The notes under the pieces were generated by a model. It made no database searches. It saw nothing but the letters and a program-made list of their open reading frames with translations, and was not told the DNA's origin. A DNA stretch of 64,000 nucleotides from Pseudolabrys sp. (GTDB taxonomy: Bacteria > Pseudomonadota > Alphaproteobacteria > Rhizobiales > Xanthobacteraceae), in the NCBI GenBank assembly GCA_025929185.1, contig JAICMO010000001.1, positions 1-64,000 of the forward strand. Direction: 5' to 3'. The translations under genes and the position numbers were made by a program. Position 1 is the first letter of the stretch. Each line of letters opens with the position of its first letter. Shown piece by piece: positions 49,962-59,779 of the stretch.

Positions 49962-50888
49962 TCACATCTCAAGAATTGCGCCGGGCGTCGATTTGTCGAG
50001 GCGGAATTCGATTCGTCGATGAGAGGCTTTCTTGGCCTTTATCCAATCTGAGTTACGCAACATCTTCTGTAGAAGCGCTTTTGACCAGAAGAGCGGGCCA
50101 GTCGTAGCGTCGCTCTCGGGGTTGAGGCCAAAGCGGTAACGCAGGATTCCATTTGCTAGAGTGACCATTTGCTTGCGACGCACGGCCTCGGTCACAAAGT
50201 CAAGTGTCAGCGAAACATTAAGGCAATCGTAGTTGTCGATGCGATGCGGCGCCGTATGGGGCCAGTACAGCATCTGCCCCGGATCAAAGTCGAATACGCA
50301 GGCATATTCGTCATACCACCGCGAATAGGGGATATCGACTTCCAAGCCGTATATTGCGATGTGCTCCAGGTCCTCGGCCCGAATGAACGGCTCGTGCGGC
50401 GGATAAAAGTAGACGCGCTTGCGACCTATGAGCTGAAAGAGCGCATGAGCGGGAAGGTCCGCGTGGTAATAGACTTGTGCATTCGGAGAAGAGACCAGAA
50501 TTCCGCACCGATGATTCCACGTCGCAAGCCCTGGCACGAGTTTGTGCAGCTCGGAGAATATGGTTTCTGCCATTCTGCCGATTTCCGGAGCGACCTCGCC
50601 GACGTTACGTAGGTTGAGCCAAAGCCGGCCGTTGGCGATAGCCGATATAACGTCCTGCCCGTTCAGCCCGCCGAGATCGCCTTCCCGCCAGAACCGGCGG
50701 TCGGTCTCGCGATTGCCCATGTGAATGATGCTGTAATTCTCGCGCGGATAGCTCTCTATCAGACGTGCAAGCGCATCCAGCGTGAACTCGGGCAACTCGT
50801 GGAGCCGATGCCCGATGCAAATCGGAGCCTGATTCCACAGGGCAGCATGCTTGCTTTCCCAACCGCAGAGTAGCCGCTCGTCGTGCAT
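49962..50888 (-). CDS. JmjC/cupin-like putative Fe(II)/2-oxoglutarate oxygenase-fold protein
   Basis: VYYHADLPAHALFQLIGRKRVYFYPPHEPFI and GQMLYWPHTAPHRIDNYDCLNVSLTLDF resemble the HxD...H cupin_8/JmjC arrangement. Confidence 0.7.
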   Translation of the reverse strand: MHDERLLCGWESKHAALWNQAPICIGHRLHELPEFTLDALARLIESYPRENYSIIHMGNRETDRRFWREGDLGGLNGQDVISAIANGRLWLNLRNVGEVAPEIGRMAETIFSELHKLVPGLATWNHRCGILVSSPNAQVYYHADLPAHALFQLIGRKRVYFYPPHEPFIRAEDLEHIAIYGLEVDIPYSRWYDEYACVFDFDPGQMLYWPHTAPHRIDNYDCLNVSLTLDFVTEAVRRKQMVTLANGILRYRFGLNPESDATTGPLFWSKALLQKMLRNSDWIKAKKASHRRIEFRLDKSTPGAILEM

Positions 50889-50906
50889 GGCCGCCTCCCG
50901 TCGTCG

Positions 50907-52034
50907 CTACCTTAGATTGTGATCGGGTTCTATAACATCCGCATAAAGACTCGGACTGCTCTCATCGCAGTCAGCCGCGCCGGCACCGGTCCAAAAATCG
51001 GCGCTATAATCCATCCGAGGGAGCGCATGCAGCCGCACCGGGTCGCAATAGTAGTAGAATGGCCTACTTTCCGTCGTTGCAGCAGACAGAAACCCCAGTT
51101 GGCGTGCCATCGTGAATTCTCGGGGACCACAGGCGAGGGGCGTCCCATAGGGATACGCCAGGTGATCAACTGCCCGGTCGACCACTTGTTCCAAGAAATC
51201 GCGGCTCTGGGTCAACTCCTCGTGGACTGCGGCCGAAGGTAAATTCGCGAGCGCCTCATGTGAACTGCCGTGCCCACCTATGGTCACCAGCGGAGACTTG
51301 GCGAGGGCGCGTAGCTCAGCAACGGAGAGAAAATACCGGTTCACGATCTCGCTCATGCTGATCCGATATTTGGCGAAGGTCGGTTGCAGATCTGTCTTGA
51401 GCCGGAAATCGGTCGCGATCCAGTTGCAGACCTCACGTAACGCGGTTGATTTGGAGTCAAGCGTTGAGCACTCGAACCGGCGGTTCATAGCCTCGATTTC
51501 CACGGTGTCGTGTGCTTTGAAGATTTGCCGGAGCGCAAGCCACCACGCGTCCATAGTGCGGGTGAGGGCCTGAGTCGGAACGTAAACACAGAATGGAGCA
51601 TTCAGCTTTTCCAAGCAGGGAAGTGCTCTGCTTAATGTGTCCCGATAGCCATCATCAAAAGTGAGGACGATGAATTTCTTTTGCGATCGTTTCGCCAATA
51701 ACCCAATCGCATCGTCAATCGAGACAATGGCCGCGCCTCTCGATCGAACGTATTTGATCAGATGTTCCAGGTACTTCGGACTGCACCCGGTGCGTAATTG
51801 ACCGATGACATCATCCTGTATCTCGTGAAACATCATAATCGCCCCAATATTGGGGATGCCAATGCGCCACAGGTTGGAAAAAACACGACCGGCTAACAGC
51901 TGAGCCAGGCCCAGAGTTCGACGCGCAAGTGCCTTGGCTCCGGGACATACTCGCACCTGCGTATCCCTGGCATTATCAATGGGCAAAAACCGGGAAACGA
52001 CCTTCATAGGTGCACTTTTGGCGCACATCGCCAA
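50907..52034 (-). CDS. Polysaccharide deacetylase family protein (NodB homology)
   Basis: KKFIVLTFDDGYRDTLSRALPCLEKLNAPFCVYVPT, LVTIGGHGSSHEALANL, HLAYPYGTPL. Confidence 0.92.
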   Translation of the reverse strand: MAMCAKSAPMKVVSRFLPIDNARDTQVRVCPGAKALARRTLGLAQLLAGRVFSNLWRIGIPNIGAIMMFHEIQDDVIGQLRTGCSPKYLEHLIKYVRSRGAAIVSIDDAIGLLAKRSQKKFIVLTFDDGYRDTLSRALPCLEKLNAPFCVYVPTQALTRTMDAWWLALRQIFKAHDTVEIEAMNRRFECSTLDSKSTALREVCNWIATDFRLKTDLQPTFAKYRISMSEIVNRYFLSVAELRALAKSPLVTIGGHGSSHEALANLPSAAVHEELTQSRDFLEQVVDRAVDHLAYPYGTPLACGPREFTMARQLGFLSAATTESRPFYYYCDPVRLHALPRMDYSADFWTGAGAADCDESSPSLYADVIEPDHNLR

Positions 52035-52265
52035 AGACCAGTCTCGCTCTTCACTTGTATAACACTGATTGGACCACTATTGGAAGATTGAGGGATGGAG
52101 CGCCACGAATGCGAGACAAAAATCACCCAAACGCTTCAGTCGGAACGGGTGATCGGACAGGCAGCGCGTTTGCAGATGGTTCATTACGGTTGTCACGATG
52201 GTTGTCGCAAATTTTCTACATTCGAGTCAGAAGGTTGACCGAGCCCTCATCATTTAGGTCCGTCT

Positions 52266-53624
52266 GTGAGAATGCGTAGCGAAGCTCCAACTACGGCTGG
52301 GACGCCGAAATCGCCCGCCGGTGAGGACCTATCTTCGCAACAAGGCACAGAAAGAGCGCGTGGGTACATATCGCGCTACTTCTGGCCCTACCTCACGATC
52401 ATGAGTGGCTCGCTCGGCCGATTGGCAATGCAAGCGGTCTATTTTCTGCTTCTTGCCAACACGCTCTCGCTTTCCGAGTTTGGTATTTTCGCCGCCATTT
52501 CGGCTGCTGGAATTATGATCGGCAGCTTCGCCGGATTTGGATTCTCGGCTGCCGCATTCCGTGCCGCTGCGACCAGAAGATCGCTGCTCGGCGCCTACGC
52601 GACCGGTGTCTATTTCACGTTCGCAGTCTCTGCTCCCATTTGCATGGCAGCGGCGGTAATCCTTTATCTTTTTCTATTTGCGGGCCATCTCGATCCCTGG
52701 AGCTATGCTGCGATCACCGTCTCCGACATTCTTCTGTGGCGATTGTTAGAAATCGCAATGCAATTGAACAACGGGTTGGGTCTGTATGCGCGGGCATCTA
52801 CAGGCGCGATGCTCGGGTCGGGAGCGCGCCTGGTGGCAGCCGTTGGATTCCAACTTTCTGGTGCAGGCGGCCTTTCGAGGTGGGCCATTTGGTACCTGTG
52901 GTGCAATTTCGCGGCCACGGCAATCTACTGCATCTGGTTTCGACCGGACTGCCGATTGCGATGGCGCGGCGTAACCAAGCTCATCGTTTGTCGCTTTGGC
53001 GAGAGCGTCTTGTTTGCGATTTCGTTCTTCGTTTTTTATGCGCAATCCGAACTGGACAAGATCATCGTTTTGCTATTGGCGGATGCTCGCATTGCAGGAA
53101 TTTACTCGATTTCTATGCGCGTTGTCGATCTAACGGCAGTCCCTGTCCGCAGTTTTCTGCTTCTTCTTGTTCGGGAAATCATGATGGGCCGAGGGCTCGG
53201 CGCACGTTGGCGCGACAGCCTTGCGATTGAGGGATGGATCGGTTCAGTATCCACCTTGGGCTTTGCCGCGCTGCTGATCGTTCTTCATTTTTCGCCCAAT
53301 CTCCTTGGTCGCCAGATTTATCTCGCCGAGCAGCTCTTCTTGCTGATGCTGTTCGTTCCTGCGTTTAGAAACGTGCAGGAATACCACGCGGAGCTCTTCT
53401 TCGCGTGGAATCGAATGGGAATTAGAGCGACCTCTGTAATCGGGCTGACGGTGCTGAAAGCACTCCTTGTTTCCATCATTCTGATTTGGATGACCGATCT
53501 CGCTCAACTCGGTATGATGCTGAATGGCGTCTTCGCAACGACCTATGTGCTTTCCGAGGCTATCGTCTATTTGACCTTCTTCGCCCAGAATGCCCGTCCC
53601 GCTCGGAAAATCGAAGTCTCGTAA
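52266..53624 (+). CDS. Oligosaccharide flippase family protein (Wzx-like)
   Basis: About 12 hydrophobic segments; AMQAVYFLLLANTLSLSEFGIFAAISAAGIMIGSFAGFGFS. Confidence 0.87.
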   Translation: MRMRSEAPTTAGTPKSPAGEDLSSQQGTERARGYISRYFWPYLTIMSGSLGRLAMQAVYFLLLANTLSLSEFGIFAAISAAGIMIGSFAGFGFSAAAFRAAATRRSLLGAYATGVYFTFAVSAPICMAAAVILYLFLFAGHLDPWSYAAITVSDILLWRLLEIAMQLNNGLGLYARASTGAMLGSGARLVAAVGFQLSGAGGLSRWAIWYLWCNFAATAIYCIWFRPDCRLRWRGVTKLIVCRFGESVLFAISFFVFYAQSELDKIIVLLLADARIAGIYSISMRVVDLTAVPVRSFLLLLVREIMMGRGLGARWRDSLAIEGWIGSVSTLGFAALLIVLHFSPNLLGRQIYLAEQLFLLMLFVPAFRNVQEYHAELFFAWNRMGIRATSVIGLTVLKALLVSIILIWMTDLAQLGMMLNGVFATTYVLSEAIVYLTFFAQNARPARKIEVS

Positions 53625-53727
53625 GGACCTGCAGACGGCGGATCACACGTTCTGTCGTGCTACCGAATATCGCAACGGTGCCAAAGGACGGCGCATTGTG
53701 CTTCCCGTCTGGCGCAGAGGCGTGATT

Positions 53728-54849
53728 TCACCTGTGTGCCTGCCTGCTTGCTGAAAATCTACCGTCGATTTGCGCCGCGGCATGAGCCACAGCATTGGCC
53801 GTATCACGCCACCAGATTGGATAATTGATGACGTAGGGCTTCGCGTTTCGATTGGCATAACACTTCCGAACCAAGGCGCCGATGTCAGCTATGGATGCAG
53901 ACTGTGGAATGAAGCTCACGATCCCGCTTTCGATGAGGGCGGAATATCTTAAGTGGTGATAAAATTCAGCGGGGTCTTTCGGGGCGGAAACGAGAACCGG
54001 TCGGCCGGTTTGAACGCATGTGAGAATGCTGGCGCGCTTAGCGCTCAAGCCTTCTGGCAGCACGAACACGAATACGTCGATGTGCTCGAAGAAAGCAAAG
54101 AGCTCCTCTTCGTTCGCTACATATTCGGTAAGTGCTACACAATCCTTGAGGTTGCGCTTGGTGATCTCATGAGCAAATTGATCTTCGTAGCCAGCCGCCG
54201 ATCGGATCACGCTTCCAATGTAGATGACAGAGCATATCGTGCCTTCGTTGCGGAGCAATTGACAAACATCCAGCAGAATCTCCGGCCTCTTGCCGCTATA
54301 GATCGAACCGAAATAGCCAATCCTGATTTCGCTGTTCTTTGTAACGCGCTCGATTTGTCTAACCCTTTCAGTAACGACGAAATGATCTGGGCGGCAGATA
54401 TTGGGGGCAATCGGAATCAACGAACATTTAGCGGCCATTCGACCGAAAATGCTTTGCTGCAGCTCCTGCTTCACCGTGGGCGACATAAGGAGGATGGACC
54501 GGCTCGCCAATATGAACGGGCATGTCAGTAGGCGCCTCAGGGGATGCAGGGAACGCCACTCGTGAAGGATGAGAATAACAGGCCGCCTTGCCAGCATTGC
54601 AAAAGCAAGCGTGATCAATGGAGTACAGATCATCCGCTTCCAGGCAACGAGTGGCAGGTTGTAAATGATTTGATCTGCCTTCCAGAACGTTTTTGCGATG
54701 CTTTTCCAATTCGACGAGATGTCGCATGTTACGTAATGATTGCCGTCATTGAGATCGCTCGCCGCCGCTACGAGACGCCGAGAGAAATCTTCGACGCCGC
54801 ACGGCTCTTTGCTGATTGTGAGTGGAAATGCGACGAGACGGGGCGGCAC
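53728..54849 (-). CDS. Glycosyltransferase (GT4-like)
   Basis: GVEDFSRRLVAAASDLN, ILILHEWRSLHPLRR, IRIGYFGSIYSGKRPEILLDVCQLL; GTG start, in-frame stop just upstream at 54862-54864. Confidence 0.85.
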   Translation of the reverse strand: MPPRLVAFPLTISKEPCGVEDFSRRLVAAASDLNDGNHYVTCDISSNWKSIAKTFWKADQIIYNLPLVAWKRMICTPLITLAFAMLARRPVILILHEWRSLHPLRRLLTCPFILASRSILLMSPTVKQELQQSIFGRMAAKCSLIPIAPNICRPDHFVVTERVRQIERVTKNSEIRIGYFGSIYSGKRPEILLDVCQLLRNEGTICSVIYIGSVIRSAAGYEDQFAHEITKRNLKDCVALTEYVANEEELFAFFEHIDVFVFVLPEGLSAKRASILTCVQTGRPVLVSAPKDPAEFYHHLRYSALIESGIVSFIPQSASIADIGALVRKCYANRNAKPYVINYPIWWRDTANAVAHAAAQIDGRFSASRQAHR

Positions 54850-54874
54850 GGCCTGTTTCTCTCAACTGCATTTG

Positions 54875-54915
<41 letters not shown>

Positions 54916-55064
54916 GATGGTGATAGGAACGTTGGTGACAGGGATGAGTTCCCGTTGGGCCTATGCAAAACCATCGGCTTCGGCCAGCCTCGCTGGTAAT
55001 CTGGTGAAGGCGGGCGGTCGCGGAGTCCCGTTAGGGCGCGGCAGATCAGCCGTGGATGACGAAT

Positions 55065-56339
55065 TCAATCGAGGTACTGCGCCGGCTTCGTCTCCAGCTG
55101 AAACATCCAAAGCAGGGCCGTCGCCGCGCCTGCGATGGCGGCGATCAGGAAGAAGCCGACCGAGCGGCCGAACTCTTGATAAACAAAACCGGTCGCCAGC
55201 GTGCTGATCGATGCTGCGAGCCCCGACATCGCCCCGACCGCGCCGCGGGCGAAATTAAAGCGCCCGCTGCCGGTCGTCAGGTCGGTGATCACGAGCACGG
55301 TCAATACCGTCACGAACGCGCTGGTTATGCCGTCGAGCAATTGCGCGACAATGAGGAATGGATACGCCGTGGTAAAGGCAAGGAGCACCGCGCGTATCGG
55401 TTCGAGGCCGAAGCCGACGAGCAATAGAGGTCTGCGTCCTCTCGTTTCGGAATGGTAGCCGACCCATGGGGCAAGAATTGCGACGATGATCTGCGGCGCA
55501 ATAATCAACCCCGACATCAGAAGCGTCGGAACGCCTGCCTGCTTTGCGAGCCCTTCGCCGATGAGCGGCAACATCGAGGCATCGGCCAACTGAAAGAGCA
55601 CCACGCACCCTGTAAACAACAGGAGTCCGCGGTTCTTCGACAGATCGAGTATCTTCTCGACCTTGCCCGCTTTGTCGCCGGTCGCCGCATTGCGAGCGCG
55701 CGCATAGTCGATCTCTTCCGGACGGATGTAACTCAGGGCAACCAGCGCCGGGATGCACAGAATCGCGGCTGCAATAAAGATAGCGCTCTGAGACAAATAG
55801 GCGCCGGCGGCGCCCATGGAAACGGCGGTTAGTGCGTGACCGGCTGCGGCAAAACGATAGTTTCGCCCGGTCCGCGACGACATTGCGCGGCGGCCGACCA
55901 ATCCAAGACTGATGGCGCCGATTGCAGGCGTCAGGATTCCGGCGGTTATGCCGTGGAATAACTCGGCGACGAAGATCAGAACAGGAGACGGCGCAAACGC
56001 CAAGATGATTGCAGAGCCGCCGATCAAGAGAATGCCAAGCGCGACCAAAGCGCGCTTCCAGGAGGTCGCATCGGCTAGCGCGCCGCCCGGAATCTGTGAC
56101 AGAACGCCGGCGAGCCCGCCGACGGCAAGGATTTCGCCAATTTGACTTTGCGACCAGTCAAGGCCCGCCAGATAAAACGCCACGAAGCTGCCGAAGCCGG
56201 TCTGCACGTCGGCAATGAAAAAATTCATCCAGTCCAGGCCATGGCGGCTTTGCCCGGAGCCGGGAGTATTCAGCGCATTCTTCGCTTCACGGTAACGGGA
56301 GATCGCGCCGGCAAAATCCGCTCTCTCTGTAAAGCGCAT
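55065..56339 (-). CDS. MFS transporter
   Basis: About 12 TM helices; WSQSQIGEILAVGGLAGVLSQIPGGALAD, GYHSETRGRRPLLLVGFGLEPIRA. Confidence 0.92.
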   Translation of the reverse strand: MRFTERADFAGAISRYREAKNALNTPGSGQSRHGLDWMNFFIADVQTGFGSFVAFYLAGLDWSQSQIGEILAVGGLAGVLSQIPGGALADATSWKRALVALGILLIGGSAIILAFAPSPVLIFVAELFHGITAGILTPAIGAISLGLVGRRAMSSRTGRNYRFAAAGHALTAVSMGAAGAYLSQSAIFIAAAILCIPALVALSYIRPEEIDYARARNAATGDKAGKVEKILDLSKNRGLLLFTGCVVLFQLADASMLPLIGEGLAKQAGVPTLLMSGLIIAPQIIVAILAPWVGYHSETRGRRPLLLVGFGLEPIRAVLLAFTTAYPFLIVAQLLDGITSAFVTVLTVLVITDLTTGSGRFNFARGAVGAMSGLAASISTLATGFVYQEFGRSVGFFLIAAIAGAATALLWMFQLETKPAQYLD

Positions 56340-56436
56340 GCGAGGAGTCCCATTGAGCCGCGAGCTCAGCCATTCGCCGAGCGCTCAAAGCGGCTATCGC
56401 CTGCTGTCATTCCGACGGCCGATACCGCTTCTCATG

Positions 56437-57555
56437 TCACTCCCGCGCGCAAAGCGCGCGCAGGATAAGTCGGCCGGCTTCGGCGACGTTCTGATCGCCG
56501 CGATTGGTGAGGATCACCAGGCCTATTTTGCGCTCTGCGATGAGGCCGAGATAGGTCGATGAATTGTTCAGGCCACCGTTCTTTTCGACGATTGGGGGGC
56601 TATTGTTGTAGTTGACCTCCCATGCCAGCGCTTGGCCGTTTCGAGGGCTGATGGAGAACAGGTCTTGTCGGGCGTGCCGCATGCTCTTTGCCAGCGCCGG
56701 ATGAACTTGAAGGTCACCGAGATTTGCCGCGACAAACACCGAAAGGTCTCGCGCCGACGAGAACATCTGACCGGTGCCTGGAAAGTGATAGTAGGTTTGT
56801 TGGTCACCCGGATCGCCGACGCGTTCACCGGATTCAGAATAACCTTGCACCGCCTGTGCCATGAGGTTCGGCGGTAACTTCGCCCGTCCGTTTGCATCGC
56901 GCGGCGGGAGCAGCGTCTCGTGCAGACCGAGCGGCGCAATCACGCGCTCTTGCAGAAGCTCGGCGATCGGTTTGTTGAACCGGCGCTCAAGGACGAGCTG
57001 CAACAGCACATAACCTGCATGCGTATACATGTGCTGCTTGCCGGGCGCCTGCTCGGCGTCCTCCTGCCAGCGATTGAGCGTTTGAATAAATTCAGGGAGC
57101 GAATAGCCGCGGTCCGGCCAGGGTGGATGATCCTGTGGAAGCAAGAGGCCTGACGTATGCGTGGCCAATTGTCCAATTGTGACGCGGCGAATGTCCCGAC
57201 CTTGCTGAAGTTCGGTCACGTATTTGGAGGCAGGATCGTCGAGACTTAGCTCGTCGCGATCAACTGCTTCCGCCAGGAGAACGGCCTCAAATACCTTGCG
57301 GACTGACGCGAGATTAAAAAGAGAATCCGGTGTGATGCGGTGGCCATTCGCGTGGTCCGCCCAACCGTAGTTGAAAAAGAGCGTCTGCCCATCGATCCGG
57401 ACTGCGACGGCCGCGCCTGTATCGGCAGCCAGCAGCGGCTGAACCCATCTTGCAACAAGATGCTGTATGTTTTCTCGCTTCGGTACCGCAGCCGTCGCCG
57501 TCATTGTTGTCGCAACCGCGAGGATTGTTGGATACACCAGGCGCCACCGGCTCAT
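56437..57555 (-). CDS. Serine hydrolase, class C beta-lactamase family
   Basis: DSLFNLASVRKVFEAVLLAE (SxxK), YTHAGYVLLQLVLE (YxN-like), IGQLATHTSGLL. Confidence 0.92.
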   Translation of the reverse strand: MSRWRLVYPTILAVATTMTATAAVPKRENIQHLVARWVQPLLAADTGAAVAVRIDGQTLFFNYGWADHANGHRITPDSLFNLASVRKVFEAVLLAEAVDRDELSLDDPASKYVTELQQGRDIRRVTIGQLATHTSGLLLPQDHPPWPDRGYSLPEFIQTLNRWQEDAEQAPGKQHMYTHAGYVLLQLVLERRFNKPIAELLQERVIAPLGLHETLLPPRDANGRAKLPPNLMAQAVQGYSESGERVGDPGDQQTYYHFPGTGQMFSSARDLSVFVAANLGDLQVHPALAKSMRHARQDLFSISPRNGQALAWEVNYNNSPPIVEKNGGLNNSSTYLGLIAERKIGLVILTNRGDQNVAEAGRLILRALCARE

Positions 57556-57639
57556 ACCGGCTGCAACCCGCAGTGCGTCCGGCAGTTCCGCCCGTCACTC
57601 TGCGTGATAACTTGATTCAGAGTTGAGTCGATCCGTCAT

Positions 57640-57778
57640 CCGCTCATTCCCCGCGATCCGGCCTACGTTCGCTTCGCGAGCTTCGGCGGTTTGAGTCCGC
57701 CGAAGCGCGCAGTGAAGGCGGAAAGCGGGAGTCCAGACTTCATATTCGCTGGATTCCCGCTTACGCGGGAATGAGCGG
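57640..57778. repeat. Intergenic inverted-repeat element
   Basis: Terminal CCGCTCATTCCC / GGGAATGAGCGG plus internal GCTTCGGCGG-tttgagt-CCGCCGAAGC hairpin (57680-57706). Confidence 0.8.
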
Positions 57779-57813
57779 AGAAAACAGCCGTTTCAATCGC
57801 AGTTGATCGCACT

Positions 57814-58077
57814 CTAGTGCGCAGCGCCGCTGGGTTTGGGCGACGTGGTTCCGGATCCCGTCGTGGCCGGCGGCGTAGGCGCAGGCGTAGACGTTGATTT
57901 GCTCACTGCCGGGGTATTGTTCGACGCGGTCCCGGTGTTCCTGCCGCTATTCGCCCATGAAAAGATAACGATGATGGCTATCAGAATGAGCAATCCGACG
58001 ATCCATCCGGTGTAGGCGGTCCCGCCGGTCACCCGCCGGTTAGTGCGGTTCAAATTGGGGTCGTCAGGAAAGGTCAT
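57814..58077 (-). CDS. Small single-TM protein with Pro/Thr/Ser-rich tail, unknown function
   Basis: MTFPDDPNLNRTNRRVTGGTAYTGWIVGLLILIAIIVIFSWANS then a low-complexity tail; start at 58077 preferred. Confidence 0.7.
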   Translation of the reverse strand: MTFPDDPNLNRTNRRVTGGTAYTGWIVGLLILIAIIVIFSWANSGRNTGTASNNTPAVSKSTSTPAPTPPATTGSGTTSPKPSGAAH

Positions 58078-58240
58078 GGTCGCCTCCAGTGGTTTCAAGA
58101 CCAACGTGGCTGCGCGGGCGACGTTCCCGGCGAGCTTCCCGGCCGGATTGCCTCTTTTCGAAGGCAGGCCGCGCGGAACAGCCGCTAGCCCTTGTCGCGC
58201 CATGAAAAGTTATCGAAAATGAGGCGAGGGGAATTTGCTG

Positions 58241-58996
58241 ATGGCCGACGACATGATCCTCGAAACCGAGGATCTCACGAAAGATTTCGCGGGATTTGTC
58301 GCTGTTAATGGCGTCAGTTTGCATGTCTGTTCCGGTACCATTCACGCCCTTATTGGCCCGAATGGCGCCGGAAAAACGACCTGTTTCAATCTGCTGACGA
58401 AGTTCTTGAGGCCGACCCGGGGCCGCATTCTTTTCAAGGGCCGGGACATTACCGCAATGCAGCCGGCGGACGTCGCCCGGCTTGGCCTGGTCCGATCGTT
58501 TCAGATTTCGGCGATTTTTCCTCACATGAGCGTCCTTGATAACGTGCGCATCGCCTTGCAGCGCAAGCGCGGCACCTCGTTTGATTTTTGGCACGCCTCT
58601 TCGGTCCTCGACGTTTTCAGCGACCGCGCGATGGAGCTCATCACCGACGTTGGCTTATCGTCATATGCGAATTGGATCGCCGCCGAGTTGCCTTATGGCC
58701 GCAAGCGAGCATTGGAGATCGCGACCACGCTTGCGCTCGATCCGGAAATGATGCTCCTTGATGAGCCTACCGCGGGAATGGCTCACGAGGACATTGGCCG
58801 CATTTCACAGCTGATCAAGCGCGTTGCGGCCAATCGCACTGTGCTGATGGTCGAGCACAACTTGTCGGTCGTGGCCGACATTTCAGATCGCATCACGGTG
58901 CTGACGCGAGGGCGCATATTGGCCGAGGGCGATTACGAAGCAGTCTCCAATAATTCAGAGGTTCGCGGAGCTTACCTCGGAGTAGGGAATGCTTAA
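58241..58996 (+). CDS. Liv-type ABC transporter ATP-binding protein (LivG-like), second operon
   Basis: GPNGAGKTTCFNLLTKFL, LPYGRKRALEIATTLALDPEMMLLDEPTAGM. Confidence 0.94.
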   Translation: MADDMILETEDLTKDFAGFVAVNGVSLHVCSGTIHALIGPNGAGKTTCFNLLTKFLRPTRGRILFKGRDITAMQPADVARLGLVRSFQISAIFPHMSVLDNVRIALQRKRGTSFDFWHASSVLDVFSDRAMELITDVGLSSYANWIAAELPYGRKRALEIATTLALDPEMMLLDEPTAGMAHEDIGRISQLIKRVAANRTVLMVEHNLSVVADISDRITVLTRGRILAEGDYEAVSNNSEVRGAYLGVGNA

Positions 58997-59705
58997 CGTG
59001 CGCACGCCGCTACTCGCGGTCAACGGCCTGGAGGCTTGGTACGGTGAGTCGCACATTTTGCACGGCGCAAATTTCAACGTTCAAGAGGGAGAGGTCGTGA
59101 CCTTGCTCGGCCGCAACGGCGCCGGCAAGACCACGACACTGAAATCAATCATGGGCATCGTCGGCCGGCGCGCCGGCTCGGTCCGTCTCGAAGGCCGCGA
59201 GCTGATCAACTGCACATCGGATCAGATCGCGCGCGCGGGCATCGCATTTTGTCCCGAGGAACGGGGCATTTTTTCCAGTCTCAGTGTTCAGGAAAATCTG
59301 CTTCTGCCGCCGGCCGTCAAGCCGGGCGGCCTGCCGCTCGATCAGGTCTTCGAGCTGTTTCCCAATCTCAAGGATCGGCTCGCTGCCAGCCAAGGCACGA
59401 AGCTCTCCGGCGGCGAGCAGCAAATGTTGGCGATTGGGCGAATCCTGCGGACAGGCGCGCGCCTGCTGCTGCTCGACGAACCGACTGAAGGCCTTGCGCC
59501 CGTCATCATCCAGCAGATCGGCCGCACCATCGGTGCACTGAAGGATAAAGGCTTTACCATCCTCCTTGTGGAGCAGAATTTCCGTTTTGCCTCGACGGTC
59601 GCCGACCGCTACTACATCATGGAGCACGGCCGGATCGTTGATGATTTTACCAATTCGGAGTTGGAGGCAAATACCGATAAGCTCCATGCCTATCTCGGCG
59701 TGTGA
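58989..59705 (+). CDS. Liv-type ABC transporter ATP-binding protein (LivF-like), second operon
   Basis: GRNGAGKTTTLKSIMGIVGRRAG, LSGGEQQMLAIGRILRTGARLLLLDEPTEGLAP. Confidence 0.95.
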   Translation: MLNVRTPLLAVNGLEAWYGESHILHGANFNVQEGEVVTLLGRNGAGKTTTLKSIMGIVGRRAGSVRLEGRELINCTSDQIARAGIAFCPEERGIFSSLSVQENLLLPPAVKPGGLPLDQVFELFPNLKDRLAASQGTKLSGGEQQMLAIGRILRTGARLLLLDEPTEGLAPVIIQQIGRTIGALKDKGFTILLVEQNFRFASTVADRYYIMEHGRIVDDFTNSELEANTDKLHAYLGV

Positions 59706-59779
59706 ACGGCGGTGGGGCAGGACAGGTTATGAGGCAATCTGTACGACTTCAAAAAGCAAACAACATGGAGGAATAAAAA

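Noticed and set aside
56437-56475. GCGCGCaaaGCGCGC hairpin at the end of the beta-lactamase-like gene as a terminator
   Set aside because: It overlaps the last codons and is not followed by a T-tract in the direction of transcription.
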